Shown here piece after piece: positions 30,110 to 39,230 of a DNA stretch of 64,000 nucleotides. This stretch comes from an uncultured Planktomarina sp. (GTDB taxonomy: Bacteria > Pseudomonadota > Alphaproteobacteria > Rhodobacterales > Rhodobacteraceae), in NCBI GenBank assembly GCA_943788425.1, contig CALSQF010000006.1, positions 62,001 to 126,000 on the forward strand, written 5' to 3'. How positions within the stretch are numbered: position 1 is the first letter of the stretch; the number at the start of each line of letters is the position of its first letter. The translations under genes were made by a program, and so were the position numbers. The notes beneath the pieces were generated by a model. It made no database searches, was not told the origin of the DNA, and saw only the letters and a program-made list of their open reading frames with translations.

Positions 30110-31249
30110 ATCGCAGCAAAGGGTTTGCGGCCTTGTTATTTGGGGTCCAATCCGCATTCTCCGGATAATACATCTTGCGCCAGCGCCGCACCTGAGGGTT
30201 CATAAACCGGCGAAATCGCCAAGAAAACATCGCCATCATGGCCATGATAGGATAGCCAAACGCCAGTTGCGGTACCGCCTAAGACGGGTAGGTTTGCAAC
30301 AAGGGATAGGGGCGATCTGGTTTGTAATGATGGTCAGAATGACGCTGCAGATTGATCAACAACCAATTGGACGCCTGATGCGCCGCATTCCATGAATGCC
30401 GCGGCAAGACATGCTCATAGACGCCGTCGTCCAAATGTTTGCGCGTCAATCCGGAATGCTCAACATAGTTGATCAATTCCAGCTGCTAGACTGCAACAAA
30501 AGCCGGAAAAGCAAAGAGCAGCCACCCTGCAAAACCGCCAATGCGAAAAGCCAAAACTACAAAGCCAGCCTGCAATACAACATATCGCAACAGCGAATTC
30601 TTTGGATAGAAAAACCCGTGCTCGGCACGGCGCAGCATGGCCCGCTCCATGCGTATTGCAGAAAAAAGCACTGCGTCAGGACCCTGGGAAAGAACTTGTA
30701 AAAACTCTCGTTATAGCGTGCGGTGACCGGGTCCCGCGGGGTTCCGACATACCGATGATGCACCAGCAAATGCTCGCTGCGAAAATGCGAATCAAGCACC
30801 ATCGCCAAAAGCACATCTGCCATCCCGCGCTCAACCGCAGTTTTTTGATGTATCATTTCATGGCTATAGTTGATGCCAATCGTACCAGACATCACACCCA
30901 AGCTATAAAATAGCCCTAATTGCTCCCAAAAATTCAAGTGACCCGATTGCAATACGTAAATCAATAAACCAAAAATGGTGACAAATTGGAAAGGTGCCCA
31001 AAGCAAAGTGGCCCATCGGTAGCCTGCCAAAGCCGAGACATTTGTTGCTGGATCTTCATTGGCGATAGACAGTCCAAACGCCAAATCAAGCAGCTAAAAC
31101 AAATACCAAGCCACCAGCGGGGTCAACAAAACCCAACAGTCGCCCCAAATTGCGCTCAACCAGATCAGCGGGAACAGCAAATAGGACACCCAAAAGGGTA
31201 AAACCTTGCGCCATTGCCCAATCTCAGGCATCCGGCTCAGATCAGCCAT
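30108..31249 (-). pseudogene. alkB: Alkane 1-monooxygenase (alkB) pseudogene
   Basis: The reconstructed reading of about 380 residues starts at the ATG at 31249 (AGGA upstream; MADLSRMPEIGQWRK) and ends at the TAA at 30108-30110. All AlkB histidine boxes remain: SHEMIHQ, SEHLLVHHRY, NYVEHSGL and LQRHSDHH, as well as TPRDPVTARYNESFYKFFPR. Four lesions break it: in-frame TAG at 31094-31096 (WYLF, stop, LLD), a one-base shift at the six-A run 30662-30667, TAG at 30486-30488 (FVAV, stop, QLEL) and TAG at 30279-30281 (TYPS, stop, AVPQL). AlkB hydroxylates terminal carbons of alkanes in the membrane. The retained motifs indicate recent loss. Confidence 0.9.
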
Positions 31250-31418
31250 TGTTCAATCCTTTAAATATGCGGCGCATGATCGCCCTCAATCCGAAAAATA
31301 TAGAACCACCACGGGGCTCAAAATATATTACCAGCAAAACGCGGCCCTGAATGATGCCACTTTGAAAATTTATGACCAAAATCAGACAAATGTTTGCGGA
31401 TCGACCTGACAAGGCCGG

Positions 31419-32453
31419 CTAGATCTCTGCAGCTGCCATGCTCCAAATCTTGCGCATCACCGTGGGAAGGTCTGCGGGACGGAAGTCCTGAGCGGCAATA
31501 AATGTTTGATTGGTTTGGTGGGCCTCAACCTCGGCCACCATAACCAACAGACGCAGATGAAAATGCGTAAACGTATGGCGCACCTCGCCCGGAACCTCGA
31601 CCCAGTTCGCCTGTATCGGCGGGATCGCATCTGTCAGAGTTTCACGCCAGTCACTCCCCGGCCAGCCCAGCATACCACCCAACAAGCCGCGCTCTGGACG
31701 CCGCTCCAGGAGCACAGCCCCATCGCTGCGCCGAGCGACATAAGCGGTCCCAAAGCGCGTGGGTTTTTTCAACTTTGGTAATTTCCACGGCAGGTCCGCC
31801 GCAGTACCAGCTTTACGCGCAGCGCAAATACTATGCCATGGGCAAAGGGCGCATCGTGGTGATTTCGGCGTGCAGATCGTAGCGCCCAAATCCATCACCG
31901 CTTGCGCATAGTCGCCAGGCCGCGCCTGGGGCGTCAGGCTTGCAGCAAGTGACGTTAGCGCGCCCTTCGATTTTGGCAGGGGCGCATGGAGATCAAACAA
32001 TCGCGCCATGACCCGCTCAACATTGCCATCCACCACCGTTTCTGCGTGGTCAAATGCGATCGCAGCAATGGCGGCACTGGTGTAGGGGCCGATACCCGGC
32101 AGGTTTTGCAAAGCTGCACGATCTGCCGGAAACTTTCCACCATGCTCAGCCACAATAACGCGGGCGCATTTCAACAAATTGCGCGCTCGCGCATAATAGC
32201 CAAGCCCTGCCCAAGCCGCCATCACCTCGTCATCTTCAGCAGCAGCCAAATCCACCACCGTCGGCCATGTCTTTGTGAACTTCAGGAAATAAGCTTTTAC
32301 CGCCGCCACGGTGGTTTGCTGCAACATGATTTCAGAGAGCCAAATACGATAAGGATCTGGCTGCTGCCCAGCCGCGCGCGCTGACGGGCTGACACGCCAA
32401 GGCAACTCCCGCGCGTGGGCATCATACCAGGTCAAAAGCTCGGTTGAGTTCAT
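31419..32453 (-). CDS. mutY: A/G-specific adenine glycosylase MutY
   Basis: MutY removes adenine opposite 8-oxoguanine. The protein of 344 residues has LSEIMLQQTTV with the catalytic Glu, LPGIGPYTSAAIAAI helix-hairpin-helix, VDGNVERVMAR with the catalytic Asp, the iron-sulfur motif C-x6-C-x2-C-x5-C (CTPKSPRCALCPWHSIC) and a C-terminal NUDIX-like lesion-recognition domain. An ATG at 32465 adds four residues. It is divergent from the dciA-dsbA pair. The 170 bases between it and the alkB pseudogene show no gene. Confidence 0.95.
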   Translation of the reverse strand: MNSTELLTWYDAHARELPWRVSPSARAAGQQPDPYRIWLSEIMLQQTTVAAVKAYFLKFTKTWPTVVDLAAAEDDEVMAAWAGLGYYARARNLLKCARVIVAEHGGKFPADRAALQNLPGIGPYTSAAIAAIAFDHAETVVDGNVERVMARLFDLHAPLPKSKGALTSLAASLTPQARPGDYAQAVMDLGATICTPKSPRCALCPWHSICAARKAGTAADLPWKLPKLKKPTRFGTAYVARRSDGAVLLERRPERGLLGGMLGWPGSDWRETLTDAIPPIQANWVEVPGEVRHTFTHFHLRLLVMVAEVEAHQTNQTFIAAQDFRPADLPTVMRKIWSMAAAEI

Positions 32454-32549
32454 GTGATCACGCAAGTTTGAGTATCTTTCTACAAAAGTGGTGGCGTTGC
32501 CTCCAGCTTCAGGTAAAATAGGGTAAATCAGAAAGGGTCAGCAAAATCG

Positions 32550-33071
32550 ATGCAAAAAAACGCAAGCAGATCTAAAAAACGCGGCGCTGGCTTTCGGCGC
32601 ACCTCTGCTTTGCTCGAGCAAAAACTTCGAAATGCTGGGGAAACGCGTGGCTTTGCGATCACGCGGCTGCTTACCCACTGGTCTGAGATCGTCGGGGCGC
32701 CTGTTGCGGATATCTGCACACCCGTGAAGGTCAGCTACGCCCAAAAGGGATTTGGTGCGACATTGGTTGTTCTCACCACCGGCCCTCAGGCGCAGATGAT
32801 CGCGATGCAATTGCCACAGCTTCGCGAAAAGGTGAATGCCTGCTATGGCTACAACGCGATTTCACGCATCCGCATCACCCAAACAGCCCCCGTCGGATTT
32901 TCCGATGGTAAGGCCCTGTTTGGGACCCAGCCCAAAAGCACCACCCCAGCACCCTGCCCCGCCGCAGCTCAAAAAGCCAAGACCATTGCGTGCGAGATCA
33001 AAGACGACGGCCTAAGAGCAGCTCTGGCAGCCTTCGGCGAAAACATTATGAAACATGAAAAGAGATCTTGA
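32550..33071 (+). CDS. DciA-like (DUF721) protein
   Basis: The 173-residue protein has the DUF721 domain (about residues 25-110: LLTHWSEIVGAPVADICTPV, LVVLTTGPQAQMIAMQL). DciA proteins recruit or load the replicative helicase in bacteria without DnaC. The C-terminal third is Ala/Pro-rich and less conserved. It ends one base before the DsbA-like gene. The helicase role here is assigned by family only. Confidence 0.82.
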   Translation: MQKNASRSKKRGAGFRRTSALLEQKLRNAGETRGFAITRLLTHWSEIVGAPVADICTPVKVSYAQKGFGATLVVLTTGPQAQMIAMQLPQLREKVNACYGYNAISRIRITQTAPVGFSDGKALFGTQPKSTTPAPCPAAAQKAKTIACEIKDDGLRAALAAFGENIMKHEKRS

Positions 33072-33072
33072 G

Positions 33073-33732
33073 ATGAAAAAGACTTATGCAATCGGATTGG
33101 TATTTGTACTCGCCTTGGGCATCGGAGCTTACATGGTGCAAGCGCCCGCGCCCTCGGGACCAACGGCCCCAGGTTTTGGGGCCGCCAATGCCACACAAGC
33201 CGGTGAAATTGACACTTCCTCTATTCTTGAGATGACACTCGGAGCCAAAGACGCGCCAATTCAGATGACAGAATATGCCAGCTATACCTGCCCCCATTGC
33301 CGCACCTTCCACAAGGATGTGTTTCAAAAACTCAAAACTGACTATATCGACACAGGCAAACTCCAATTTACCTATCGTGAGATCTATTTTGATCGCTATG
33401 GCCTATGGGGTTCGATCATCGCGCGCTGCGGCGGGGCAGATAAGTTTTTTGCCATCACCGATCTTTTATATACCAAGCAATCCGAATGGACCAAAGGCAC
33501 GCCGGCGGAAATTGCTGAGAATTTGCGCCGCATTGGCCTCACCGCAGGCCTCTCGCAAGAAGATGTTCAGAGTTGCTTTGCCGATGGTGAAAAAGCACAA
33601 AAACTCGTGGCGTGGTATGAGGCCAACCGGGCCGCAGATGAAATATCTTCCACCCCATCCTTCATTATCAATGGCGTGAAATATTCGAATATGCCCTACC
33701 CGGAATTGCAACAAATTCTGGATGCTCAATAA
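33073..33732 (+). CDS. DsbA-family thiol:disulfide protein
   Basis: The protein of 219 residues has an N-terminal membrane or signal segment (YAIGLVFVLALGIGAYM), then a thioredoxin-fold domain with CPHC in YTCPHCRTFHKD and a cis-Pro region SSTPSFIINGVKY. It would form or rearrange disulfides in the periplasm. The start at 33073 directly follows the dciA stop; the open frame upstream of it overlaps dciA. The end converges with lpxK, with 3 bases between the stops. Confidence 0.9.
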   Translation: MKKTYAIGLVFVLALGIGAYMVQAPAPSGPTAPGFGAANATQAGEIDTSSILEMTLGAKDAPIQMTEYASYTCPHCRTFHKDVFQKLKTDYIDTGKLQFTYREIYFDRYGLWGSIIARCGGADKFFAITDLLYTKQSEWTKGTPAEIAENLRRIGLTAGLSQEDVQSCFADGEKAQKLVAWYEANRAADEISSTPSFIINGVKYSNMPYPELQQILDAQ

Positions 33733-33735
33733 ACG

Positions 33736-34722
33736 TCAAAGTTCAAGATTGATGAGTTTTTCATCGATCTTGGACCAGTCTTTTAACTCAAGCCGCACGG
33801 GCAGGGCCAAAACATTTCTTTGATGTTGAGCAGGCAATCTGGCCGCATCTTTTTCCGTGCACACCAACTGTGCATTCAGCTCCCGCGCCTTTGCGACCAG
33901 CCGCTTCATCAAGGGCAGCGACAGCGGTTCGTGATCCGACAAGGCTTCACAGCCCAAAATATTGGCGCCAAGATCGCGCAGGGTGGTGAAGAATTTTTCT
34001 GGGTGGGCAATCCCGGCAAAGGCAAAAACCGGCAGCCCCTGCCAAGGCATGCCTGTCAACAAAGGTTTGATCTGGCCCTCAACCCTTAAATGCGCATGGT
34101 CTGGGCCCAGAGCCGTAAATCGCCGCTGCGCGGCCGCCTCTCCAATTGACAGGCACAGATCAGCACGCGCCAAACCTTTGGCCAGCGGCTCTCTCAAAGG
34201 GCCAGCCGGTATACAAAACCCGTTACCAAATCCAAGGGCAGCATCGACAACAACGATTGAAAAATCTTTGCGCACAGAGGGATCTTGGAAACCATCATCC
34301 ATCAAAATCACATCTGGCTTTTGTGCCAAAGCTAGGGCCAAACCCTCGACTCTTTTGCGAGCCACAACCACAGGACAAAAGGCGGAAATCAACAAGGGTT
34401 CGTCACCCACTTCCGCCGCACCATGTGTTTTAGGATCCACCAAAATTGGCACAGCGACAGTGGCGCCATAGCCGCGCGATAAGGCAACAACCTGCCGGCC
34501 ACGCTTCTTGAGGTGCTCGGCCAATGCAATAACCACGGGCGTCTTCCCCGTGCCTCCAGCATTGATATTTCCGACGCAAATTACCGAGCAGGGCGCATCA
34601 AGCGCCTGCGATGCACGGCTTTGCCGCCAAGCCGTTGCCGCGCCATAGAGGCGACCCAATGGCCAAAGGCCATAGGCCATGACCCCTGGCGGTTGATGCC
34701 AAAACTGCGGCGTGCGTATCAT
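33736..34722 (-). CDS. lpxK: Tetraacyldisaccharide 4'-kinase LpxK
   Basis: LpxK phosphorylates the 4' position of the lipid A precursor at the inner membrane. The protein of 328 residues starts with MIRTPQFWHQPPG, has a short membrane-associated N-terminus and the Walker A segment INAGGTGKTPVVIAL, followed by DDGFQDPSVRKDFSIVVVDA. The ATG at 34722 overlaps the waaA stop (ATGA), so I reject the longer frame to 34809. It is the last gene of the minus-strand group from 37970. Confidence 0.94.
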   Translation of the reverse strand: MIRTPQFWHQPPGVMAYGLWPLGRLYGAATAWRQSRASQALDAPCSVICVGNINAGGTGKTPVVIALAEHLKKRGRQVVALSRGYGATVAVPILVDPKTHGAAEVGDEPLLISAFCPVVVARKRVEGLALALAQKPDVILMDDGFQDPSVRKDFSIVVVDAALGFGNGFCIPAGPLREPLAKGLARADLCLSIGEAAAQRRFTALGPDHAHLRVEGQIKPLLTGMPWQGLPVFAFAGIAHPEKFFTTLRDLGANILGCEALSDHEPLSLPLMKRLVAKARELNAQLVCTEKDAARLPAQHQRNVLALPVRLELKDWSKIDEKLINLEL

Positions 34723-35855
34723 TGTGCCGCCTCCCCAAGGCCAAGTTTTTGCAAGGTGATCTCCACCAACCGATCCGTTACCTCTGCCCCTTCTGAGACA
34801 ACCTCCCACCCCGCAGCGGCCATCTCAGCGCATTGGTCAGGTTCCATCAGCGCCGCCACGCGCTGGCTCAAATCTTGTGAAGTCTCCAAAGGCTGCGTCG
34901 CTCCGGCCTCCCGTAAGCGATTATAGGCATGTTGATTTTGGCCAATTTCGGACCCGTGCACAACCGCACTCCCTAGAGCGGCCGCAACCATCGGATTGGG
35001 TACATCGCCGCTCGTCAGACTTCCGCCCATATACGCGAGCGCCGCCAGTCGATACCAAAGGCCTGTGTCTTCACCCGATTCCGAGAGAAAGACTTGCGTC
35101 CGCGTTTCTGGCTCACCCTCTTCAGCCCGCGCATGTGTGGTCAATCCCAACTCAGCACAAAGAGCCAAGCAATCTTCAGTGCCTAACGGATCGAGCAAAT
35201 CTAAAATCAACAGCATGCGATGCGCCTTACGCTGGGCTTGCATAAAGGCATCTATCACGACGCGCATTTCCTGATGGGGCACCCGATGCGCAAACCATAC
35301 AGGCCGCCCCGCCAAAATTTCACCAATACGGTCCCGTTCACCCTCATCACAGCCCGACACCACGACACCACCAAGAAGTGATCCCAAAACCTCTATATTC
35401 TGAGCGGGCAAGCCAAGATTTCTGAGGCTTCCCGTAGACTCGCTTGAGGTGACAAAAGCATAGAATACAGTTTTCAAAGTCTGCCGCGCGATCGTCTTGC
35501 GCCAAAGCCAGGTGCGGCTCCACAGGGGTCGGGTTTCTGCGTTGATTAAGAGAGTCGGAATTGAGCGGCGATGGTTTAACCCAAACAATGCAGAGGCAAC
35601 GCTGGCCTGCGCCCAAAGACACAAATCAGGCGAGGTCTTCGACAACCAAGCCAAACCCGCCTGAGCATCCGCCTCATCCAAAACCACCACATCCGGTGCA
35701 AAAGCACCCTCCGAGTCTGGGGCCGTCAGGACGTAAGATAGTGTTGGATCGCTCAATTGCGCGCGCATCAACACCTCACGAATTGCATCTACCGCCGCCG
35801 GTGTATTTGCGTGGGCCCATACCAGCGGGCGGTCTGTTCTGGCCTCTGTCGTCAT
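34719..35855 (-). CDS. waaA: KDO transferase-like (WaaA/KdtA) glycosyltransferase
   Basis: WaaA adds 3-deoxy-manno-octulosonate to lipid A. The 378-residue protein matches KdtA over both Rossmann domains (INAETRPLWSRTWLWRKTI, RPVWFAHRVPHQE, and the C-terminal AYMGGSLTSGDVPNPMVAA). It is shorter than the usual 410-430 residues, and the N-terminal HxxSVGE-type motif with the general-base Glu is not visible; the matching place reads VWAHANTPAAVDAI. That may reflect a divergent family branch. The gap to the phosphatase gene is 8 bases, and it overlaps lpxK. Confidence 0.82.
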   Translation of the reverse strand: MTTEARTDRPLVWAHANTPAAVDAIREVLMRAQLSDPTLSYVLTAPDSEGAFAPDVVVLDEADAQAGLAWLSKTSPDLCLWAQASVASALFGLNHRRSIPTLLINAETRPLWSRTWLWRKTIARQTLKTVFYAFVTSSESTGSLRNLGLPAQNIEVLGSLLGGVVVSGCDEGERDRIGEILAGRPVWFAHRVPHQEMRVVIDAFMQAQRKAHRMLLILDLLDPLGTEDCLALCAELGLTTHARAEEGEPETRTQVFLSESGEDTGLWYRLAALAYMGGSLTSGDVPNPMVAAALGSAVVHGSEIGQNQHAYNRLREAGATQPLETSQDLSQRVAALMEPDQCAEMAAAGWEVVSEGAEVTDRLVEITLQKLGLGEAAQ

Positions 35856-35863
35856 ATCCGCCC

Positions 35864-36631
35864 CTAGGTTAGACCCGCCATAAGGCCAGAGTGAATATCT
35901 CGATTACTCGCCACCATTCCGTTCAGCTGTGCCGCCGCGCTGTTAAAAAGGGGCGCCGCTCCAGTTTGATCTGTGGCCAGCCCCCCCGCCTCATTCACAA
36001 TCAAACTGCCAGCCGCGACATCCCATTCCCATGTCGGCCGTAAAGTCAGCATGCCGTCGAAGGCTCCATTGGCCACCAAGCACAACCGATAGGCCAAAGA
36101 AGAGCGGAAACTGCGTTTTAAATCCGGAAAACCACCGGGCCAAAATTCAGGGTCAAAATTTGATTTAGCAGATAATATATCGGCCCCTTGGGTCTCAGCG
36201 CGCAGCGACACAGAGATAGGCGCGCCGTTCAGATAGGCGCCTGCGCCCAAACTTGCACAAAACATCATGTCCAACACCGGCAGATAGACCGCCGCCGCTT
36301 GAACTTGCCCAGCTTTGGCGACGGCCAAAGAATGCGACCAATGTTCTGTCCCGGCAATAAACGCCCGCGTGCCATCTATCGGATCAACAATAAACACCTT
36401 TTCTTTATGCAATCTTTCTACACCATCTTCAGTTTCTTCAGACAGCCAGCCATATTCGGGGCGTTCCAAGCACAACGCCGCAGACAGCATTTTATCAACT
36501 GCGAGATCCGCCTCTGTCACCGGGCCCGCATTATCAGATTTGTCCCATATCTCAGGATCTTTTTGAAAAAATCCCATGGCTATATCCCCGGCAGCACGGG
36601 CCGCTTGGGTTATGAGTTCAAGATCATTCAC
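35864..36631 (-). CDS. Inositol monophosphatase/CysQ-family phosphatase
   Basis: The protein of 255 residues belongs to the Mg2+-dependent phosphatase family of inositol monophosphatase and 3'(2'),5'-bisphosphate nucleotidase (CysQ). It has LSEET, VDPIDGTRAFIAG and WEWDVAAGSLIVNEAGG metal- and substrate-binding motifs. The start is probably GTG at 36631 (VNDLELITQAA), overlapping the end of the TldD/PmbA gene by 8 bases; the longer frame to 36829 is out of phase within that gene. The substrate cannot be read from sequence. Confidence 0.88.
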   Translation of the reverse strand: MNDLELITQAARAAGDIAMGFFQKDPEIWDKSDNAGPVTEADLAVDKMLSAALCLERPEYGWLSEETEDGVERLHKEKVFIVDPIDGTRAFIAGTEHWSHSLAVAKAGQVQAAAVYLPVLDMMFCASLGAGAYLNGAPISVSLRAETQGADILSAKSNFDPEFWPGGFPDLKRSFRSSLAYRLCLVANGAFDGMLTLRPTWEWDVAAGSLIVNEAGGLATDQTGAAPLFNSAAAQLNGMVASNRDIHSGLMAGLT

Positions 36632-37970
36632 CAGCGATAGCCATTGATGGAACCAATAAGGACGGCACAACCCGCGACAGATGCACCCGTCCATCATTGG
36701 CAGGAACAATATTTTGCAGCATCTCCCGCAAATTTCCCGCGATGGTGCATTCATTGACCGGGTAGGCAATCTCACCATTTTCCACCCAAAAACCTGAGGC
36801 ACCACGCGAGTAATCTCCAGTCGTGGCATTAATCGACGCGCCGATCAAAGAGGTCAACAAAAGGCCCGTGCCCATATCGCGGATCAAATCTTCTCGACTT
36901 TGCGGGCCTGGCGTCAGCGTTACATTTCCCACCCCCGGCGCGGGCGGCCCGGAGGGGCCACGCATAGCGGACCCAGTGCTTTGCAGCCCCAATTGCGCGG
37001 CCGTGGACAAATCAAGCGTCCATTGTTGCAAGATCCCATCTGCCACAATCGCTCGCTCCGCAACTGGCAAGCCTTCCCCATCAAAAGGGCGCGAGCCAGC
37101 GGTGCGTTTGCGATATGGGTTTTCCAGCAACGAGGTCCCCTGCGGCAAAACCAAACTGTGCATGTCATGTTGCAGCCAACTTGCGCCGCGCGCGACGGCC
37201 GATCCATTGCTCGCAGCAAGAAGATGCCCAATCAAACCACTGGAAATACGTTCGTCATAAAGAACTGGGAAAACGCCCGTGGGGGGTTTGCGCGCGCCTT
37301 GGCGCGCCACGGCCCGTTCACCGGCACAGCGACCAACCTCGGAGGCCGCACGCAAATCTGCGCGAAAAATCCGAGAATCGCCATCATAATCGCGTTCCAT
37401 CTCTGAGCCAGTGCCCGCAATGGCGACACAAGAAAACCCGTGATCTGTGCGCGCATAACCCCCGCTAAATCCATTCGACATGCAAAGGTGAATGCGCCGC
37501 GCGCCAAAGGCCGCCCCTGCCGATTGGCATTGCATTACGCCCGAAACCGCTCGGGCTGCCGCCTCCGCTTCGAGCGCCGTCGCCTGCAATTGTGCCGCCG
37601 ATGGCTCCTCTTCTGGATCGGACAGCTCCAGAGACTCCACGTCCCAATTACGGGCCAGCTGGTCAGCGCTGGCCTGACGCAAGTAAGCATCATCCGGCGC
37701 ATGGCGTGCCATTTCAACAGCGCGCTGGGCCATAAGCTCTATGGCCTCCGCGCTGATATCAGAGGCCGAAACACAGGCCTGGCGTGCACCCAGCATGACC
37801 CGCAATCCGATATCAATCCCCTCTGAGCGCTCGGCCTGCTCAAGCTCGCCGCCGCGCACTTCAATGGAGTGCGATACCCCATCAACCACCATGGCATCGC
37901 AGGCATCCGCCCCGGCGCGTTTCGCGGCATCCAGCAGTTGTTGACCAAGGTCGACCAAAGATTTTTTCAT
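36624..37970 (-). CDS. TldD/PmbA-family metallopeptidase subunit
   Basis: The 448-residue protein matches PmbA (TldE) along its length (GVSHSIEVRGGELEQAERSE, GSEMERDYDGDSR, GSAMRGPSGPPAPGVGN, and the C-terminal FWVENGEIAYPVNECTIAGN). TldD/TldE form a zinc protease that processes small peptides; PmbA-type subunits often lack the metal site, as seems the case here. The partner TldD is not in the window. It leads the group PmbA, phosphatase, waaA, lpxK. Confidence 0.9.
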   Translation of the reverse strand: MKKSLVDLGQQLLDAAKRAGADACDAMVVDGVSHSIEVRGGELEQAERSEGIDIGLRVMLGARQACVSASDISAEAIELMAQRAVEMARHAPDDAYLRQASADQLARNWDVESLELSDPEEEPSAAQLQATALEAEAAARAVSGVMQCQSAGAAFGARRIHLCMSNGFSGGYARTDHGFSCVAIAGTGSEMERDYDGDSRIFRADLRAASEVGRCAGERAVARQGARKPPTGVFPVLYDERISSGLIGHLLAASNGSAVARGASWLQHDMHSLVLPQGTSLLENPYRKRTAGSRPFDGEGLPVAERAIVADGILQQWTLDLSTAAQLGLQSTGSAMRGPSGPPAPGVGNVTLTPGPQSREDLIRDMGTGLLLTSLIGASINATTGDYSRGASGFWVENGEIAYPVNECTIAGNLREMLQNIVPANDGRVHLSRVVPSLLVPSMAIAGE

Positions 37971-38168
37971 TCTATGTCCTTTTCTGCTCCCTTGCTAACC
38001 AGCAATCGTCGGCCCTACAAGTCAGCGCGATTTTAGAGCGCCACATCGGCGGATAAAATGCAACTTTGCCCACAATGCGGCAGTCTGGACTTGAATGAAC
38101 GCCGTAACCGCGTATCAATTCGCGAGACATCTCGCAGGCCTATTCCTGCGAAGGACTTGAAGGAAAAA

Positions 38169-39179
38169 ATGATGACAAAAATCGGTCTCTTAGGCGCAGG
38201 GCGCATTGGCCAGGTTCATGCCCGTGCCGTATCATCGGTGCCCAACGCACAGTTGGTCGCAGTTGCCGACCCCATGCCCGCAGCCGCAGAAGCGTTGCGC
38301 GACACCTATGGCTGCGACATTCGTACGATTGAGCAAATCAAGGACTCGGCTGATATTGACGCGGTAATCATCTGCACCCCAACCGACACCCATGCAGATT
38401 TGATCGAGGATTTTGCCCGCGCCGGCAAAGCGATTTTTTGTGAAAAACCAGTCGATTTGAATCTGGCGCGCGTCAAGGCCTGCCTGAAAGTTGTGGATGA
38501 GACAAAAACTACTTTGATGGTTGGATTTCAAAGACGCTTTGATCCAGACTTTCAAGCTCTGCGCGCTGTAATTGATGCAGGCCAAATTGGCGCGGTCGAG
38601 ATGGTCACATTGATCAGCCGCGATCCTGGCGCACCACCCTATGAGTACATCGAACACTCAGGCGGCATCTTTCGAGATATGATGATCCATGATTTTGATG
38701 TGGCACGCTGGATGCTCGGCGAGGAGATCGAAACGGTGCAGGCGGCCGGCTCTGTGCTGACCGATCCTGAAATTGGCAATCGCGGCGATTTTGACAGCGC
38801 AAATGCTATTTTGCGCACGGCCAGCGGCAAACAATGCACCATCAGCAACTCACGCCGCGCCACTTTTGGGTATGATCAGCGCATCGAAGTGCATGGATCG
38901 GACGGCTCCGTATCGGCTGACAACCATCATCAGTCGCGCGTCACCGTCGCCAATGGCACAGGCTATACCCGTCCGCCGCTGCTCGATTTTTTCATGACCC
39001 GCTATATCGCGGCATATGCGGCGGAGATCGAGCATTTCGTAGGCTGTTTAAATTCAGGGCAGCCACCTCGCACCAGCGGCTATGACGGGCTGATGTCTCT
39101 TGCCTTAGCAGAGGCGGCTTTGGAATCGGCACGCACGGGCCAGGCGGTACGGCCAGCAGATCTTTTGCGCCGCAGTTGA
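38169..39179 (+). CDS. Gfo/Idh/MocA-family dehydrogenase, inositol 2-dehydrogenase-like
   Basis: The protein of about 336 residues has the NAD-binding GLLGAGRIGQVHARAV at the N-terminus, the catalytic FCEKPVD and the GGIFRDMMIHDFDVARWML substrate region, a combination seen in myo-inositol 2-dehydrogenase (IolG). It would oxidise inositol or a related polyol. The start is at 38169 or 38172, preceded by AAGGA. An in-frame open extension to 38058 contains a CPQC pair but looks fortuitous. No other iol genes are visible. Confidence 0.85.
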   Translation: MMTKIGLLGAGRIGQVHARAVSSVPNAQLVAVADPMPAAAEALRDTYGCDIRTIEQIKDSADIDAVIICTPTDTHADLIEDFARAGKAIFCEKPVDLNLARVKACLKVVDETKTTLMVGFQRRFDPDFQALRAVIDAGQIGAVEMVTLISRDPGAPPYEYIEHSGGIFRDMMIHDFDVARWMLGEEIETVQAAGSVLTDPEIGNRGDFDSANAILRTASGKQCTISNSRRATFGYDQRIEVHGSDGSVSADNHHQSRVTVANGTGYTRPPLLDFFMTRYIAAYAAEIEHFVGCLNSGQPPRTSGYDGLMSLALAEAALESARTGQAVRPADLLRRS

Positions 39180-39230
39180 GCAAACGCACAGCCGCTCAGC
39201 GGATAACCCCCTTTTTGAAAGGTTAATGAA

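Noticed and set aside
30108-31249. Recoding of the three TAG codons in alkB (for example amber suppression)
   Set aside because: A frameshift is also present, and TAG is used as a normal stop by other genes in this window, such as hemA's neighbours and yaaA.
34723-34809. Extended N-terminus of LpxK
   Set aside because: It overlaps waaA in another frame, and the ATG at 34722 overlaps the waaA stop in the usual coupled way.
38058-38168. In-frame extension of the IolG-like gene with a CPQC pair, like a zinc ribbon
   Set aside because: A good ribosome-binding site lies before the ATG at 38169, where the NAD-binding motif begins at once, and no family member is known to me with such an extension.
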